A stretch of 57,766 nucleotides of DNA from Clostridium sp. (GCA_028692255.1 JAQUXS010000006.1:1-57766), one strand, 5' to 3'. Positions 35,425-45,144 are shown, counted from the first letter of the stretch. Notes: generated by a model not told the origin, from the letters alone. Made by a program: numbers and translations.

Positions 35425-36096
35425 CTATGCATAATTACTATTTCTATACTCCGTTGGCGAAATACCTACTATACCTTTAAATGTTTTAGTGAAATGACTT
35501 TCATCGTAGAATCCCAATAAGTTTCCAATATATAAAATACTTTTATCTGTACTTAAAAGTAAATTTTTTGCTCTATTTATTTTTATTTTTCGTACATAAC
35601 TCATTACTGAAATATTCATGTTTTTTTTAAAGCAGTAACTTGCGTATCCTGAAGAAATATTTAAGTCTAAAGCTAATTTATTCAATGAAAAATGATTTTC
35701 AATGTTTATATGTATATATTGAAGCATTTTATTAATCATAAAATTATCAGTTACTTCAATATCATTTATTAGAATATTAAAGTACGAAGTTACCATACTA
35801 ACTTCTAAATCTTGCAGCTCACTTAAAGTAGAAATAGCTTGAATCTCATCATAAAATTTATTATATAATGGATGAAGGGCACTTTTGGATACCCCATTCT
35901 TTATAATTTCTCTAGTGTAAATAGCATTCCAAATAATTAAATCATTTTTCTTGTCACTAATAGATTGTTCATTTTCTTTTTCCTGCACATGTTTCTCTTT
36001 TAGGATATTTAATACTTTTTCTAAATTTTTTGACTCAATTATAAAAGATAGATCATTATTGAAAATATAGTTATCTGATTCAAAAGTTTCTAACAT
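35425..36096 (-). CDS. AraC-family transcriptional regulator
   Basis: 223 residues from MLETFESDN. The C-terminal double helix-turn-helix (about 125-223) reads HFSLNKLALDLNISSGYASYCFKKNM...SVMSYVRKIKINRAK and ends with the family signature FYDESHFTKTFKGIVGISPTEYR. The N-terminal part is helical and has no recognised ligand domain. The start at 36096 was chosen because GAGGTG precedes it; an upstream in-frame TTG has no site. It stands between malE (downstream) and the divergent cyclomaltodextrinase, whose promoter has a poor -35, so activation of that gene is plausible. Confidence 0.9.
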   Translation of the reverse strand: MLETFESDNYIFNNDLSFIIESKNLEKVLNILKEKHVQEKENEQSISDKKNDLIIWNAIYTREIIKNGVSKSALHPLYNKFYDEIQAISTLSELQDLEVSMVTSYFNILINDIEVTDNFMINKMLQYIHINIENHFSLNKLALDLNISSGYASYCFKKNMNISVMSYVRKIKINRAKNLLLSTDKSILYIGNLLGFYDESHFTKTFKGIVGISPTEYRNSNYA

Positions 36097-36232
36097 TCCT
36101 ACACCTCTCAATTTTAATCATAAATTTCAGTATAACTTTAGCATTTTTAGAAAATATATTCAATAACTGTGGATAATTTCATATGATGTATATACATATT
36201 ATCTGAGTTATATACAATTAAAATTAAATTAT

Positions 36233-36243
36233 TATGCTATACT
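36233..36243 (+). promoter_or_regulatory. Extended -10 promoter of the cyclomaltodextrinase gene
   Basis: TATGC-TATACT gives a TGnTATACT extended -10 element (-10 at 36238-36243) about 47 nt before the ATG. No good -35 element is present, which fits an activator-dependent promoter. Confidence 0.4.
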
Positions 36244-36289
36244 CCAAATTGTAAATAGTAAATTTATAATTTAAAGTGAGGTAAATAAA

Positions 36290-38014
36290 ATGAATAAGCA
36301 TGCAATTTATCATATCCCTGAAACGCCTTATGCATATGGCGAGGATATAAACACTTTGGTATTACGAATAAGAACAGCAAAAGATGACATACAGAAATGT
36401 AATTTATATTATAAAGATAGATACGATTGGCAAAATCCATACTCTGTTAAAGAGATGGAAATAATGTCTCATACTACCTTGTTTGATTATTTTGAAACTA
36501 GAGTATCTGTAGAAAAAAATAGATATAGATATTATTTTGAACTAATTGATTCAAATAATGACATATCATATTTCGATGAGAGAGGACTCAATACGAATCC
36601 ACCGACTTTAAAAGAATTTACACCTTTTCAATTTCCATATTTAGCACCAGGAGACTTATATAAAGAACGTAATTGGATGCAAGAAGCAGTTGTTTATCAA
36701 ATCTTTCCAGATCGTTTTTTTAATGGGGATAAAAGCATTGATCCAGAAAACGTTTTAACATGGGGTACTTCAGTAGATCATGAATCTATGTTTGGAGGCG
36801 ACCTTCAAGGTATTATTGATAAACTAGACTATTTAAAGGAATTAGGCATTAATTTAATTTACTTGACTCCTATATTTAAATCCAGTTCAAATCATAAATA
36901 TAACACCGAAGATTATTACGACATAGATCCCCAATTTGGTACTTTAAATACTGCTAAAGAGCTAATAAAAAAATGTCACGAAAAAGGAATAAGAATTATA
37001 TTTGATGCTGTATTCAATCATTCAGGAAGTGACTTCTTTGCATTTAAAGATTTACTAAAAAATCAGGAAGCTTCAAAATACAAGGACTGGTATTACATTT
37101 ATAGCTATCCTGTCAGCACTGATAAAATTAATTATTACACCTTTGCTAATGATGTTAGCACGATGCCTAAATTAAATACTAATAACAGTGAAGTTAGAGA
37201 ATATCTATTAAAAGTTGGAGAATACTGGGTAAAAGAAGTTGGAATTGACGGCTGGAGACTTGATGTTTGTGATGAAGTTGACCATGATTTTTGGAGAGCC
37301 TTTAGTAAAACAGTTAAGCATGCTAATAAAAATGCCGTTGTTGTAGGAGAAATACAGCATGAGGCCAGTTCCTTTTTAAAAGGAGATCAGCTGGACAGCA
37401 TAATGGACTATCCTTTTAAATTTGCTCTAGTAGATTTTTTTGCTCATAGAAGTATATCAGTAGAAAAGTTTAATGATATACTCTCCTCTAGCAGAGCACT
37501 TTATATGAACAGCATAACAAGACAGCTTTGGAATTTAATTGATAGCCATGATACTAAAAGATTTTTAACGGAATGTAATGATGATATAAACAAGATGAAA
37601 TTAGCAATTGTCTTTCAGTTTTGCTATGAAGGAGTTCCTTATATTTATTATGGAGATGAAATAGGTCTTAATGGCGGAGAAGACCCTCAGTGCAGAAAAT
37701 GCATGATCTGGGAAAAAGAAAAACAAAATTTAGATTTATTTAATCTTTATAAAACTATGATATCCCTTAGGAAACAAAATAAAGCTTTAATCTATGGTGA
37801 TTACGAGACAATTTATTGTAAGGAAAATGTACTAATTTTTAAAAGAAACTATAAAAATGAATCTATGCTAATTGCTATCAACAATAATGACAAGCAGCAT
37901 ACTATTAATCTTCATTTGCAAAATATTGCTTTAGATGTATTAACCTCTAAAAGAGCTGAGCTAAACAATAATTTAGTCTTAAATCCTATGGATTTTAAAA
38001 TATTTAAATTATAA
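36290..38014 (+). CDS. Cytoplasmic cyclomaltodextrinase / neopullulanase-type glycosidase
   Basis: 574 residues. An N-terminal CBM34-like beta domain (about 1-120) precedes the GH13 barrel, which starts at WMQEAVVYQIFPDRF. Catalytic residues are D325 (GWRLDVCDE), E354 (VGEIQHE) and D421 (DSHDTKRF). The N-terminal domain and lack of a signal peptide are characteristic of cyclomaltodextrinases and neopullulanases, which linearise imported cyclodextrins. GAGGTA precedes the ATG. It is divergent from the AraC gene. With CGTase and the transporter it completes the route starch to cyclodextrin to glucose/maltose. Confidence 0.92.
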   Translation: MNKHAIYHIPETPYAYGEDINTLVLRIRTAKDDIQKCNLYYKDRYDWQNPYSVKEMEIMSHTTLFDYFETRVSVEKNRYRYYFELIDSNNDISYFDERGLNTNPPTLKEFTPFQFPYLAPGDLYKERNWMQEAVVYQIFPDRFFNGDKSIDPENVLTWGTSVDHESMFGGDLQGIIDKLDYLKELGINLIYLTPIFKSSSNHKYNTEDYYDIDPQFGTLNTAKELIKKCHEKGIRIIFDAVFNHSGSDFFAFKDLLKNQEASKYKDWYYIYSYPVSTDKINYYTFANDVSTMPKLNTNNSEVREYLLKVGEYWVKEVGIDGWRLDVCDEVDHDFWRAFSKTVKHANKNAVVVGEIQHEASSFLKGDQLDSIMDYPFKFALVDFFAHRSISVEKFNDILSSSRALYMNSITRQLWNLIDSHDTKRFLTECNDDINKMKLAIVFQFCYEGVPYIYYGDEIGLNGGEDPQCRKCMIWEKEKQNLDLFNLYKTMISLRKQNKALIYGDYETIYCKENVLIFKRNYKNESMLIAINNNDKQHTINLHLQNIALDVLTSKRAELNNNLVLNPMDFKIFKL

Positions 38015-38059
38015 TATTTATACTTTTTATTGAAATAGTATTAATAACTAATCTACTAT

Positions 38060-38108
38060 AAAAAGTTACTATTTAAATGATTTTTTATCTTTTAAATAGT
38101 AACTTTTT
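38060..38108. terminator. Bidirectional terminator between cyclomaltodextrinase and the NlpC-like gene
   Basis: Perfect 18-bp inverted repeat (38060-38077 with 38091-38108) with T-rich ends on both strands. The two convergent genes end on either side. Confidence 0.9.
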
Positions 38109-38110
38109 AA

Positions 38111-38899
38111 TTAATTTAATGTCATTAACCTAATAGGAATATATCCTTGCCTTATTAGTTTACTTTTATATCTGTAGTCTTCTCTTGCCACTGGCAATGA
38201 CTCAAAAGGATGTATAGTTTGTACATTTTGTTCATACACATTTATTTTGTTACTATTTCTAGCATCTGTATTAATATACAGCATAATATGTCCCTCACCT
38301 TTTCCATTGTCAATAAGTAGTGCATCTCCTGGTTTTAAATCATTCCATGAAATCTTCCTTACAGCTTTTCCTTGAATTTCGCTGCCACTGTTAACTGCAT
38401 CTAATAGTGTCAATGTAGTTTGTCTACTTATCCCCCATGCCGTACTAACAAAACCTGAGCAGTCATTCCCATATAATATCCTACTGTTACTAATTTTTGA
38501 TAAAAAATCATTAACTGATGACACCTGATATAAATTCATGCTATATGGTATGCCATAATAAGTTTTCCCTTTTATAAATACATATCTTCCATATTTATCA
38601 AATATATTATGTTTCGGAATCCATCTAACTTGAACCATAGCCCTTGCCCTGTTAAGCACATCCTGCCTTGTAAGATTAGGAACATTGTTCGTTAATATGT
38701 TTATACTTTTGTTTGAACTAGTCCTGCTTTTATCATAAGAAATGTTGTTTGAATTTAGCTGAAATGGAGTTACGTTTTTATTGATACCTGCAGAATTTTG
38801 TACGTGATTAAACACTATAAAAACTGCTATAACTATTAGCAGTACTAAAGAAATAAACATAGTTGATATAGTTTTAATGAACCTAATTATAATTCTCAT
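38111..38899 (-). CDS. Membrane-anchored NlpC/P60-like cell-wall hydrolase
   Basis: 262 residues. An N-terminal transmembrane anchor (about 11-31) is followed by a linker and a cysteine-peptidase-like domain with YGNDCSGFVSTAWG (nucleophile C147) and GEGHIMLYI (H204). The arrangement CSGF...PGD.....GH.M.YI is that of NlpC/P60 and related DUF1287-type amidases that cleave peptidoglycan stem peptides on the outside of the membrane. GAGGAG precedes the ATG. No obvious operon partners. Confidence 0.8.
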   Translation of the reverse strand: MRIIIRFIKTISTMFISLVLLIVIAVFIVFNHVQNSAGINKNVTPFQLNSNNISYDKSRTSSNKSINILTNNVPNLTRQDVLNRARAMVQVRWIPKHNIFDKYGRYVFIKGKTYYGIPYSMNLYQVSSVNDFLSKISNSRILYGNDCSGFVSTAWGISRQTTLTLLDAVNSGSEIQGKAVRKISWNDLKPGDALLIDNGKGEGHIMLYINTDARNSNKINVYEQNVQTIHPFESLPVAREDYRYKSKLIRQGYIPIRLMTLN

Positions 38900-39010
38900 T
38901 TTCTAATCCACTCCTCTAAAAAGATTGTCATAGTTATATGTATATGTTCACTATGGTATATAAAATTACCTTAATAACTTAACTTTTTAGAGAAGAACTC
39001 TATTAAACAT

Positions 39011-41203
39011 TTAATCCACTTTATCAATAAGACTATTGTTCCCCAGCACCACCGGATCAAATTTCCTTTTAATTCCACCTTCAAATTCTATTTCAACAAC
39101 ATCACTGCTTAATTCGGTTATTTTTCCAACACCAAAAGAACTATGCCTTACTTTTTCGCCTACTTTGTACTTTCCAGCATAAAAACTTTTAAATTCCAGT
39201 CCACATTCTTTCACAAATCTCGAAGGTTCCTTTGACTTTCCCCTTATATCACGACTTATACACAGCCACAGATTATCAATTGCCCTTGTAATGCCAACAT
39301 AGAAGAGTCTTCTCTCCTCTTCTAAATTTTTCTCTATACTGTTTTTGTGGGGTATGTTTTCCTCGCAGCAGTTTATTATAAATACATTTTTAAATTCCAT
39401 GCCTTTTACGCCGTGGATAGTACTTAAAATTACAGCATTGGAATTTAAACTTTTCTTGCTGTTTTTAATCTCTTCACTTACCTCCTCAACATGAGCTAAA
39501 AATGTAATTATTGTCTTGTATCCTTCCGCTGATTTCTTAAATTCTTCTATTATTTCAGAAAGGTCATCCATGTCAATTTTAAATTTACGGGCATATTCCA
39601 TTATATAATCATAATATCCTATAGTGGACAAAACATATTGAATGGCTGAAGGTAGAGACATCTTGTTCAAACTTTGAATATTCTTTTTAAGTTTATCAAT
39701 ATTCTTCATTTGAAAAACAGGAATGTCATTTACGTCTTTTAAAACTTCAAACATATCCTCACTGTACATATGATTTTTAACGCTTTGTAGGTTAAGTTTA
39801 CTTATATATCTAAAGGGCTTGTTTATTATCCTTAAAAAACTCTCCTTGTCCGTTTTATCAATGCTAAGTTTTAAGTATGAAATAATATCTTTGCATATAA
39901 AATGTTCAAAAAAATTATACTCCCTATCAAGAAGCCTAAAAGGAATTTTTTTTCGTATAAAACTATCTATTATACTTCTACTTTCCACATTTGTCCTATA
40001 AAGCACTGCAAAATCCGAAAACTCGTATTCATTTATTTCTTTATTTTTTATTATGTTTTCATATACTCTACTTGCTTCATCATTTTCATTTAAACTATTT
40101 ATTATATTTATATTCCCAAGCTGCTGTTTCTTAGCTAAAATATTTTTATCGTTTCTTATTTTATTATTTTTTATAAGATTTTTAGATATATTAACTATGT
40201 TCTCCACACTTCTGTAATTTGTGCTTAAATACATTTTTTTGCCGTCTTTAAATATACTTGAAAAGCCCACCATACAGTCAGGTCTTGAACCTCTAAATCC
40301 ATATATGCACTGATCCTCATCACCTACAGCATATAAACTACTATTTTCATTTAAAAGTTTTAAAATATCTATTTGAAGTGCATCACAGTCTTGGAATTCA
40401 TCTACAAGCATAAATTTAAAAAGCCTTGAATACCCACTTAAAAGTCCGCTGTTTTCTTTGAAAAGTTTATAACAATTTATTTGAAGGTCATCAAAATCCA
40501 TTAAATCTTTCTCGCTTTTATAATCTTCATATGCCTTGTAACATTTTTCAAATATTTCTTTTTCAACGCAAGGATTATATTCTGCCATTTCACACATAGA
40601 AGTTTTAAATTTCGATATATCGCTTATTATTTCTCGAAGTTTATCGTCACCTATCTCATCCATATATGCTGTAAGGACATTTTTTATTATCCTATATGAC
40701 ATATAACTTTCTATTATATTTATATTTCTTACATACCTTTTAAGTATCTTATAAAAAAGTCCATGAAAAGTTCCAAAAAACACTCCATTTTCATTTTGAA
40801 ATAATGACTTATATCTATTTTTCATATTTATTGCTGCTGCTTTTGTAAAAGTTATAACAAATATATTCTGACCTTTTACTCTATAATTTGTTAGAAGATT
40901 AATTGAATTACTTGAAAGTGTATTTTTGCTATCTTCTAAATATCTTTTCATTGAATCTATATCTTCTTTTAAAACCCTTCCACTTATCATATTTGTTCCA
41001 TAAACTGGTCCAAAAGTGCAAAGATAATTTACTCTGTTTATTATAACCTGAGTTTTTCCCGCTCCTGGGCATGCAATTACAATACCATTTTTATCCCTAA
41101 AAAAAACAGATTTCTTCTGCGCACTGTCAAGGCAGTTATATTTATTTTCAATTATTTTATCTCTCAAATTAAAGAAATCATTTTTTATATCCACTTCGCT
41201 CAT
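39011..41203 (-). CDS. UvrD/PcrA-like superfamily 1 ATP-dependent helicase
   Basis: 730 residues from MSEVDIKNDFF. Walker A is ACPGAGKTQ (residues about 44-52). The other SF1 motifs are visible: LMDFDDL, LVDEFQDCD (Walker B), GDEDQCIYGFRG, YLSTNYRS, STIHGVKGMEF and FYVGITRA. A C-terminal tudor-like segment (VGEKVRHSSFGVGKI) is typical of PcrA. The start at 41203 was chosen because AGGTGG precedes it, rather than the in-frame ATG at 41230. These helicases act in repair and in removing RecA or stalled polymerases. Probably a second UvrD-type helicase besides the chromosomal pcrA, but this is inference. Confidence 0.9.
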   Translation of the reverse strand: MSEVDIKNDFFNLRDKIIENKYNCLDSAQKKSVFFRDKNGIVIACPGAGKTQVIINRVNYLCTFGPVYGTNMISGRVLKEDIDSMKRYLEDSKNTLSSNSINLLTNYRVKGQNIFVITFTKAAAINMKNRYKSLFQNENGVFFGTFHGLFYKILKRYVRNINIIESYMSYRIIKNVLTAYMDEIGDDKLREIISDISKFKTSMCEMAEYNPCVEKEIFEKCYKAYEDYKSEKDLMDFDDLQINCYKLFKENSGLLSGYSRLFKFMLVDEFQDCDALQIDILKLLNENSSLYAVGDEDQCIYGFRGSRPDCMVGFSSIFKDGKKMYLSTNYRSVENIVNISKNLIKNNKIRNDKNILAKKQQLGNINIINSLNENDEASRVYENIIKNKEINEYEFSDFAVLYRTNVESRSIIDSFIRKKIPFRLLDREYNFFEHFICKDIISYLKLSIDKTDKESFLRIINKPFRYISKLNLQSVKNHMYSEDMFEVLKDVNDIPVFQMKNIDKLKKNIQSLNKMSLPSAIQYVLSTIGYYDYIMEYARKFKIDMDDLSEIIEEFKKSAEGYKTIITFLAHVEEVSEEIKNSKKSLNSNAVILSTIHGVKGMEFKNVFIINCCEENIPHKNSIEKNLEEERRLFYVGITRAIDNLWLCISRDIRGKSKEPSRFVKECGLEFKSFYAGKYKVGEKVRHSSFGVGKITELSSDVVEIEFEGGIKRKFDPVVLGNNSLIDKVD

Positions 41204-41276
41204 TATTAAACCACCTAAAAATAAATTCATTATAAATTATTGACATCTAAATCCTTTTTATTGCAATTAATTATTT

Positions 41277-42191
41277 TTAAGTTAAAAAATTAAGTACAAT
41301 AGGTATAGTAATCATAGAGAACACTGTAGTTACAAATATACTTTTAACTGCTAATACCTCATCAGAACCATATTCAACGCAAAATGCAGCTGCATTTGAA
41401 GGCGCTGGCATTGACTCTAGAATAACAAGTATATCTGCAATTAATTTAGGTGCTCCAAATGCTCTTACAACTAAAAATGTAACTACTGGAACTGCTATAA
41501 GCCTTACAAGACTCAAAACATACACAAATTTTCCACTAAGCGCCATCTTAAAATCAATACCTTCAAGCATAACTCCAACAATTATCATTGAAAGGGGTGA
41601 AGTTAATGATCCTGTAGATTTTATTGCCTGCTGAAGAACATACGGCAGTTTTATACCTGAAGCTAAAATAACAATTCCAATTATAGTGGAAATTATTACT
41701 GGATTTAGGATTGCTTTTTTTAATTCTTTTAAAATGCTGCCATTTTCATTTTTAATTACAATTATTCCATAACTGAACATAAAAACATTGATTACTATAC
41801 CAAAAACCGCACAATAAAATACACCTTTACTGCCATAAAGTCCATTCATAACAGGATAACCTATAAACCCTGAATTTGAAAACACTGTTACAAATTTTGA
41901 AATGCCTATTGATTTCTTACTAGTTTTTATATATATTAACTTTGCAAAAATTATAAGTGCAAAATGCACAACAATTGAATACAAAAATAACTTTTCCGCA
42001 GTTAAAAGCATGTCCTTTGAAAATCCTGTTGTAAAGGAATTTATTACAAGCATTGGAAGTGCTATATTTAAAAGTATCTTACATAGTCCATTGTTGGTTT
42101 CTTTATTTATGTATTTCCTCTTTGCTGCATAAAATCCAACTATAGCCATTAAAAATAATATTAATACCTGATTTACTATCTCTTTTCCCAA
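41277..42191 (-). CDS. AEC-family (auxin efflux carrier-like) transporter
   Basis: 304 residues with about ten membrane helices in two five-helix halves, as in the AEC family (malate, malonate or other carboxylate carriers, and sometimes amino acid-like metabolites). GYPVMNGLYGSKGVFYCAVFG and ESMPAPSNAAAFCVEYGSD are characteristic segments. The start is TTG at 42191 preceded by AGGAGG. It is divergent from pncB and appears monocistronic. The substrate is not evident. Confidence 0.85.
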   Translation of the reverse strand: MGKEIVNQVLILFLMAIVGFYAAKRKYINKETNNGLCKILLNIALPMLVINSFTTGFSKDMLLTAEKLFLYSIVVHFALIIFAKLIYIKTSKKSIGISKFVTVFSNSGFIGYPVMNGLYGSKGVFYCAVFGIVINVFMFSYGIIVIKNENGSILKELKKAILNPVIISTIIGIVILASGIKLPYVLQQAIKSTGSLTSPLSMIIVGVMLEGIDFKMALSGKFVYVLSLVRLIAVPVVTFLVVRAFGAPKLIADILVILESMPAPSNAAAFCVEYGSDEVLAVKSIFVTTVFSMITIPIVLNFLT

Positions 42192-42329
42192 TTAAATGCC
42201 TCCTAATATAAACTAATGAAACTATAACCCATTTTACAACTTTTTATTTTAAATTGTCTAATTTTTAATATAAAAGTGGATTTCCTCAAAATAAAAAAAT
42301 ATTGTATAATATATAATTAATAAGTAGAA

Positions 42330-42349
42330 TTGAGCATAAACTAACTCAA
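42330..42349. promoter_or_regulatory. Inverted repeat in the pncB leader
   Basis: TTGAG-N10-CTCAA, 24 nt upstream of pncB and downstream of a TATAAT at 42305-42310. It could be an operator for a NAD-metabolism repressor, but no matching known site could be named. Confidence 0.25.
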
Positions 42350-42373
42350 GCTATAACGATAGGAGAATTTTAT

Positions 42374-43849
42374 ATGGAACTCAGCAAGAATTTTGATGTA
42401 AGGAATGAAAGAAACCTTACAATGTTAGTTGATTTTTATGAACTTACTATGGGCAATGGATATCTAAAAAATAATGTTGGTAACAGAATTGCCTACTTTG
42501 ATATGTTTTTTAGAAAAGTACCTGATGATGGCGGCTACTGCATAATGGCAGGCGTTACCCAACTAATGGAGTATTTATCAAGCCTGAGATTTACAAAAGA
42601 TGATATAGAATATTTAAGGAGTAAAGGGGATTTTTCAGAAGATTTCTTAGATTATCTTGATAATTTTAAATTCAGCTGTGATGTATTTGCCATTCCTGAG
42701 GGAAATCCAGTTTTCCCAAATGAACCACTTGTAACTGTAAGAGGCCCTGCAATTCAGGCTCAATTTGTAGAGACAATGATACTTCTCACAATAAATCATC
42801 AAACCTTAATTGCTACAAAAGCAAATAGAATATGTAGAGCTGCTGGGAATCGTCCTGTTATGGAATTTGGTTCAAGAAGAGCTCAAGGATATGACGGAGC
42901 AATTTATGGTTCAAGAGCTGCTATTATTGGAGGCTGTAGTGCTACTGCATGCACAATTTCAGAAGAAATGTTTGGAATAGATGCAATAGGTACAATGGCT
43001 CATTCCTGGGTACAATTATTTGACAGTGAATATGATTCTTTTGTTGCTTGGGCAAAGACATATCCTGATAATTGTGTATTACTAATAGATACTTACAATG
43101 TTTTAAAATCTGGTCTTCCAAATGCAATAAAAGTCTTCGATGAAGTTTTAGCACCTATGGGTATTAGACCAAAGGGAATTAGAATAGATAGTGGTGACAT
43201 AACTTATCTTACAAAAAAATGTAGGAAAATACTGGATGATGCTGGATATAGCGATGCAAAAATAACTATTTCCAATTCTCTAGATGAACATATAATTACA
43301 GATGTATTAGCACAAGGTGCTTATATAGACAATTTTGGAGTTGGTGAAAGACTTATAACTGCAAAATCAGAGCCTGTTTTTGGGGGAGTTTACAAACTTT
43401 CAGCAATTGAAAAAGATGGAGCAATAGTTCCTAAAATTAAAATAAGTGAAAATGAAGAAAAAATCACAAATCCAGGTTTTAAAAAGATTTATAGAATATT
43501 TGACAAATCTTCACATATGGCTATTGGTGATTTAATTGCACTTAATGATGAAAAAATAGATACAACCAAAACTCTTGAAATATTTGATCCTATTTACACA
43601 TGGAAAAAGAAAAGAATTCACAATTATTATATTAAAGAACTTATGGTTCCAATATTTAAAAATGGTAAAGCTATATATGAAAACCCAGATGTACTTGATA
43701 TTAAAAAGTTTGCTCAGGAAGAAACAAATAGACTTTGGCCTGAAGTTTTAAGGCTTGAAAACCCTCACAATTATTATGTCGATCTTTCAAGTAAACTTTG
43801 GGATTTGAAGCAAGACTTGCTACACAAATTTTCTAATGAATATGAATAA
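42374..43849 (+). CDS. pncB: Nicotinate phosphoribosyltransferase
   Basis: 491 residues, the length of the clostridial/bacillar class. It joins nicotinate with PRPP, the entry step of the Preiss-Handler route to NAD. Characteristic blocks are MLVDFYELTMGNGYLKN at the start, MEFGSRRAQGYDGAIYGSRAAIIGG near residue 160, and a GIRIDSGD phosphoribosyl-binding loop near 270. A GGAG site precedes the ATG. The next gene, a HesB/IscA-like protein, starts 12 nt later, so the two form an operon. Confidence 0.95.
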   Translation: MELSKNFDVRNERNLTMLVDFYELTMGNGYLKNNVGNRIAYFDMFFRKVPDDGGYCIMAGVTQLMEYLSSLRFTKDDIEYLRSKGDFSEDFLDYLDNFKFSCDVFAIPEGNPVFPNEPLVTVRGPAIQAQFVETMILLTINHQTLIATKANRICRAAGNRPVMEFGSRRAQGYDGAIYGSRAAIIGGCSATACTISEEMFGIDAIGTMAHSWVQLFDSEYDSFVAWAKTYPDNCVLLIDTYNVLKSGLPNAIKVFDEVLAPMGIRPKGIRIDSGDITYLTKKCRKILDDAGYSDAKITISNSLDEHIITDVLAQGAYIDNFGVGERLITAKSEPVFGGVYKLSAIEKDGAIVPKIKISENEEKITNPGFKKIYRIFDKSSHMAIGDLIALNDEKIDTTKTLEIFDPIYTWKKKRIHNYYIKELMVPIFKNGKAIYENPDVLDIKKFAQEETNRLWPEVLRLENPHNYYVDLSSKLWDLKQDLLHKFSNEYE

Positions 43850-43860
43850 TGGAGGACTTA

Positions 43861-44199
43861 ATGAAAATTATTTTATCTGAAAATGCCTATTCAAATTTAT
43901 ATGATATTTTAAAAGATCATCCCGAATACAATTGTGTAAGACTTTCTTACTCTTTTGCATGCTGTTCTAGAGTAAATATGGATATTATTTTAGATGAAAT
44001 TAAAGAAGATGATTTGAGTTATAAAATAAAGGATTTAAACTTTGCATACTCAATGGAAACTGCTAAAAAAGTATCTGAAGTAAATATTATATATGAAAAT
44101 TCAAATTTCATGATAAAATGCAAAGGAATAAAAGATAATTCATTTTCATCTTGTAAAAGTTGTTCTAAAAATACAAATTGTTCAAAGTGTAAACATTAA
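43861..44199 (+). CDS. HesB/IscA-like protein with cysteine-rich tail
   Basis: 112 residues from MKIILSENAYSN. The fold is that of the HesB-like (Fe-S biogenesis) family: a central Cys pair in SYSFACCSRVN and IIYENSNFMIKCKG near the end. After the domain is a tail with CKSCSKNTNCSKC (CxxC-x5-CxxC), which is unusual. The start at 43861 (GGAGG 5 nt upstream) is preferred over an in-frame ATG at 43849. It is co-transcribed with pncB. An Fe-S carrier or redox role is plausible; the conserved CxC of true IscA is absent. Confidence 0.75.
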   Translation: MKIILSENAYSNLYDILKDHPEYNCVRLSYSFACCSRVNMDIILDEIKEDDLSYKIKDLNFAYSMETAKKVSEVNIIYENSNFMIKCKGIKDNSFSSCKSCSKNTNCSKCKH

Positions 44200-44200
44200 T

Positions 44201-44242
44201 AAAAGGATCTGCCTTATAAATTTTCTTAAGGCAGATCCTTTT
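44201..44242 (+). terminator. Terminator of the pncB operon
   Basis: 16-bp perfect stem AAAAGGATCTGCCTTA / TAAGGCAGATCCTTTT with a 10-nt loop, ending in TTTTTA. It is GC-rich by local standards. Confidence 0.92.
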
Positions 44243-44254
44243 TATTTAAAAATA

Positions 44255-45031
44255 TTATTTTTTTCTTGATATTGTTATTTGTTTGCTTTTTATTAAATAA
44301 ATCGCAGCACAAATCACTACTAAAAATATTAAAATATATCCTATAATTTTTTTCATCATAATATTATTAATATTACCTAAAAGCGAAAGCTCCTGCTGCT
44401 TTGGATTATTTGTTTCTTTACTTTTCTTAACACTGCTAACTGCTTTATGTTTAGCAGGCTTTTTTGTATTAAGAGTAGGTTGTGCAGGTGCAGTACTACT
44501 AACATTTGAATTTAAATTATTATTGCTGCTATTACTAACTACAGAATTTGTCTTATTAGAATTTTTATTTTGTGCTGAACTGTTAGATGAAGCTGAACTA
44601 CTAGCTCCTGTTGGTGAAGTCTTGCTATTACTCTTAACTGTTCCTGACGACTTTGAATAAGTTCTTCTTACCCTTTTACCACTACTGTAGCTTGGTGCGG
44701 TTTGCTTAGCAGCACTACTTTGAGTAGTTGTTTGCTGAGTCCCAGATTGCGAGCTACTGGTACCTGCTTCCCCTTGTTGTGAAGTAGAACTTTGGGAGCC
44801 TGAATCACTACTTGAAGTATTTGTTGTGATTGTTCCACCATTTTCACCTGTTGGCTGGTTATTTTGGTCTGTTGTTCCATCACCTGTAGTAGTTCCACCT
44901 TGATCAAAAAGTTTTACATAAGATGCCTTAGTCTGATTACCATCAAAGGAATAATAAACTTTATCCACATTTATATATATGAATACAAACGATATTATTA
45001 TCAAAAACCCGTTTTTTAATATTTTTCTCAT
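44255..45031 (-). CDS. Ser/Thr/Gln-rich surface protein with two membrane helices
   Basis: 258 residues. An N-terminal membrane helix (about 7-24) is followed by a long stretch of Ser, Thr, Gln, Asn and Gly (about 45-210) with a short basic segment (RVRRTYSK). A Lys-rich region and a second membrane helix (about 228-247) with a basic tail follow. The middle is almost certainly disordered and extracytoplasmic, like a wall-spanning stalk; it may be glycosylated. I do not recognise a conserved domain and there is no LPxTG motif. It converges with pncB across a terminator. Confidence 0.7.
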   Translation of the reverse strand: MRKILKNGFLIIISFVFIYINVDKVYYSFDGNQTKASYVKLFDQGGTTTGDGTTDQNNQPTGENGGTITTNTSSSDSGSQSSTSQQGEAGTSSSQSGTQQTTTQSSAAKQTAPSYSSGKRVRRTYSKSSGTVKSNSKTSPTGASSSASSNSSAQNKNSNKTNSVVSNSSNNNLNSNVSSTAPAQPTLNTKKPAKHKAVSSVKKSKETNNPKQQELSLLGNINNIMMKKIIGYILIFLVVICAAIYLIKSKQITISRKK

Positions 45032-45144
45032 CTTTTAGTTCCCTACTTTACAAGATTTTAAACATTAATTTATATTATATTTATATATTACAGATATATA
45101 TTACAGATGTCAATTAGTATGCATATATCCATATATGACAATTT

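Noticed and set aside
36186..36197. 12-bp palindrome ATGTATATACAT between AraC and cyclomaltodextrinase
   Set aside because: Purely AT-rich with alternating T/A; too likely by chance to call an operator.
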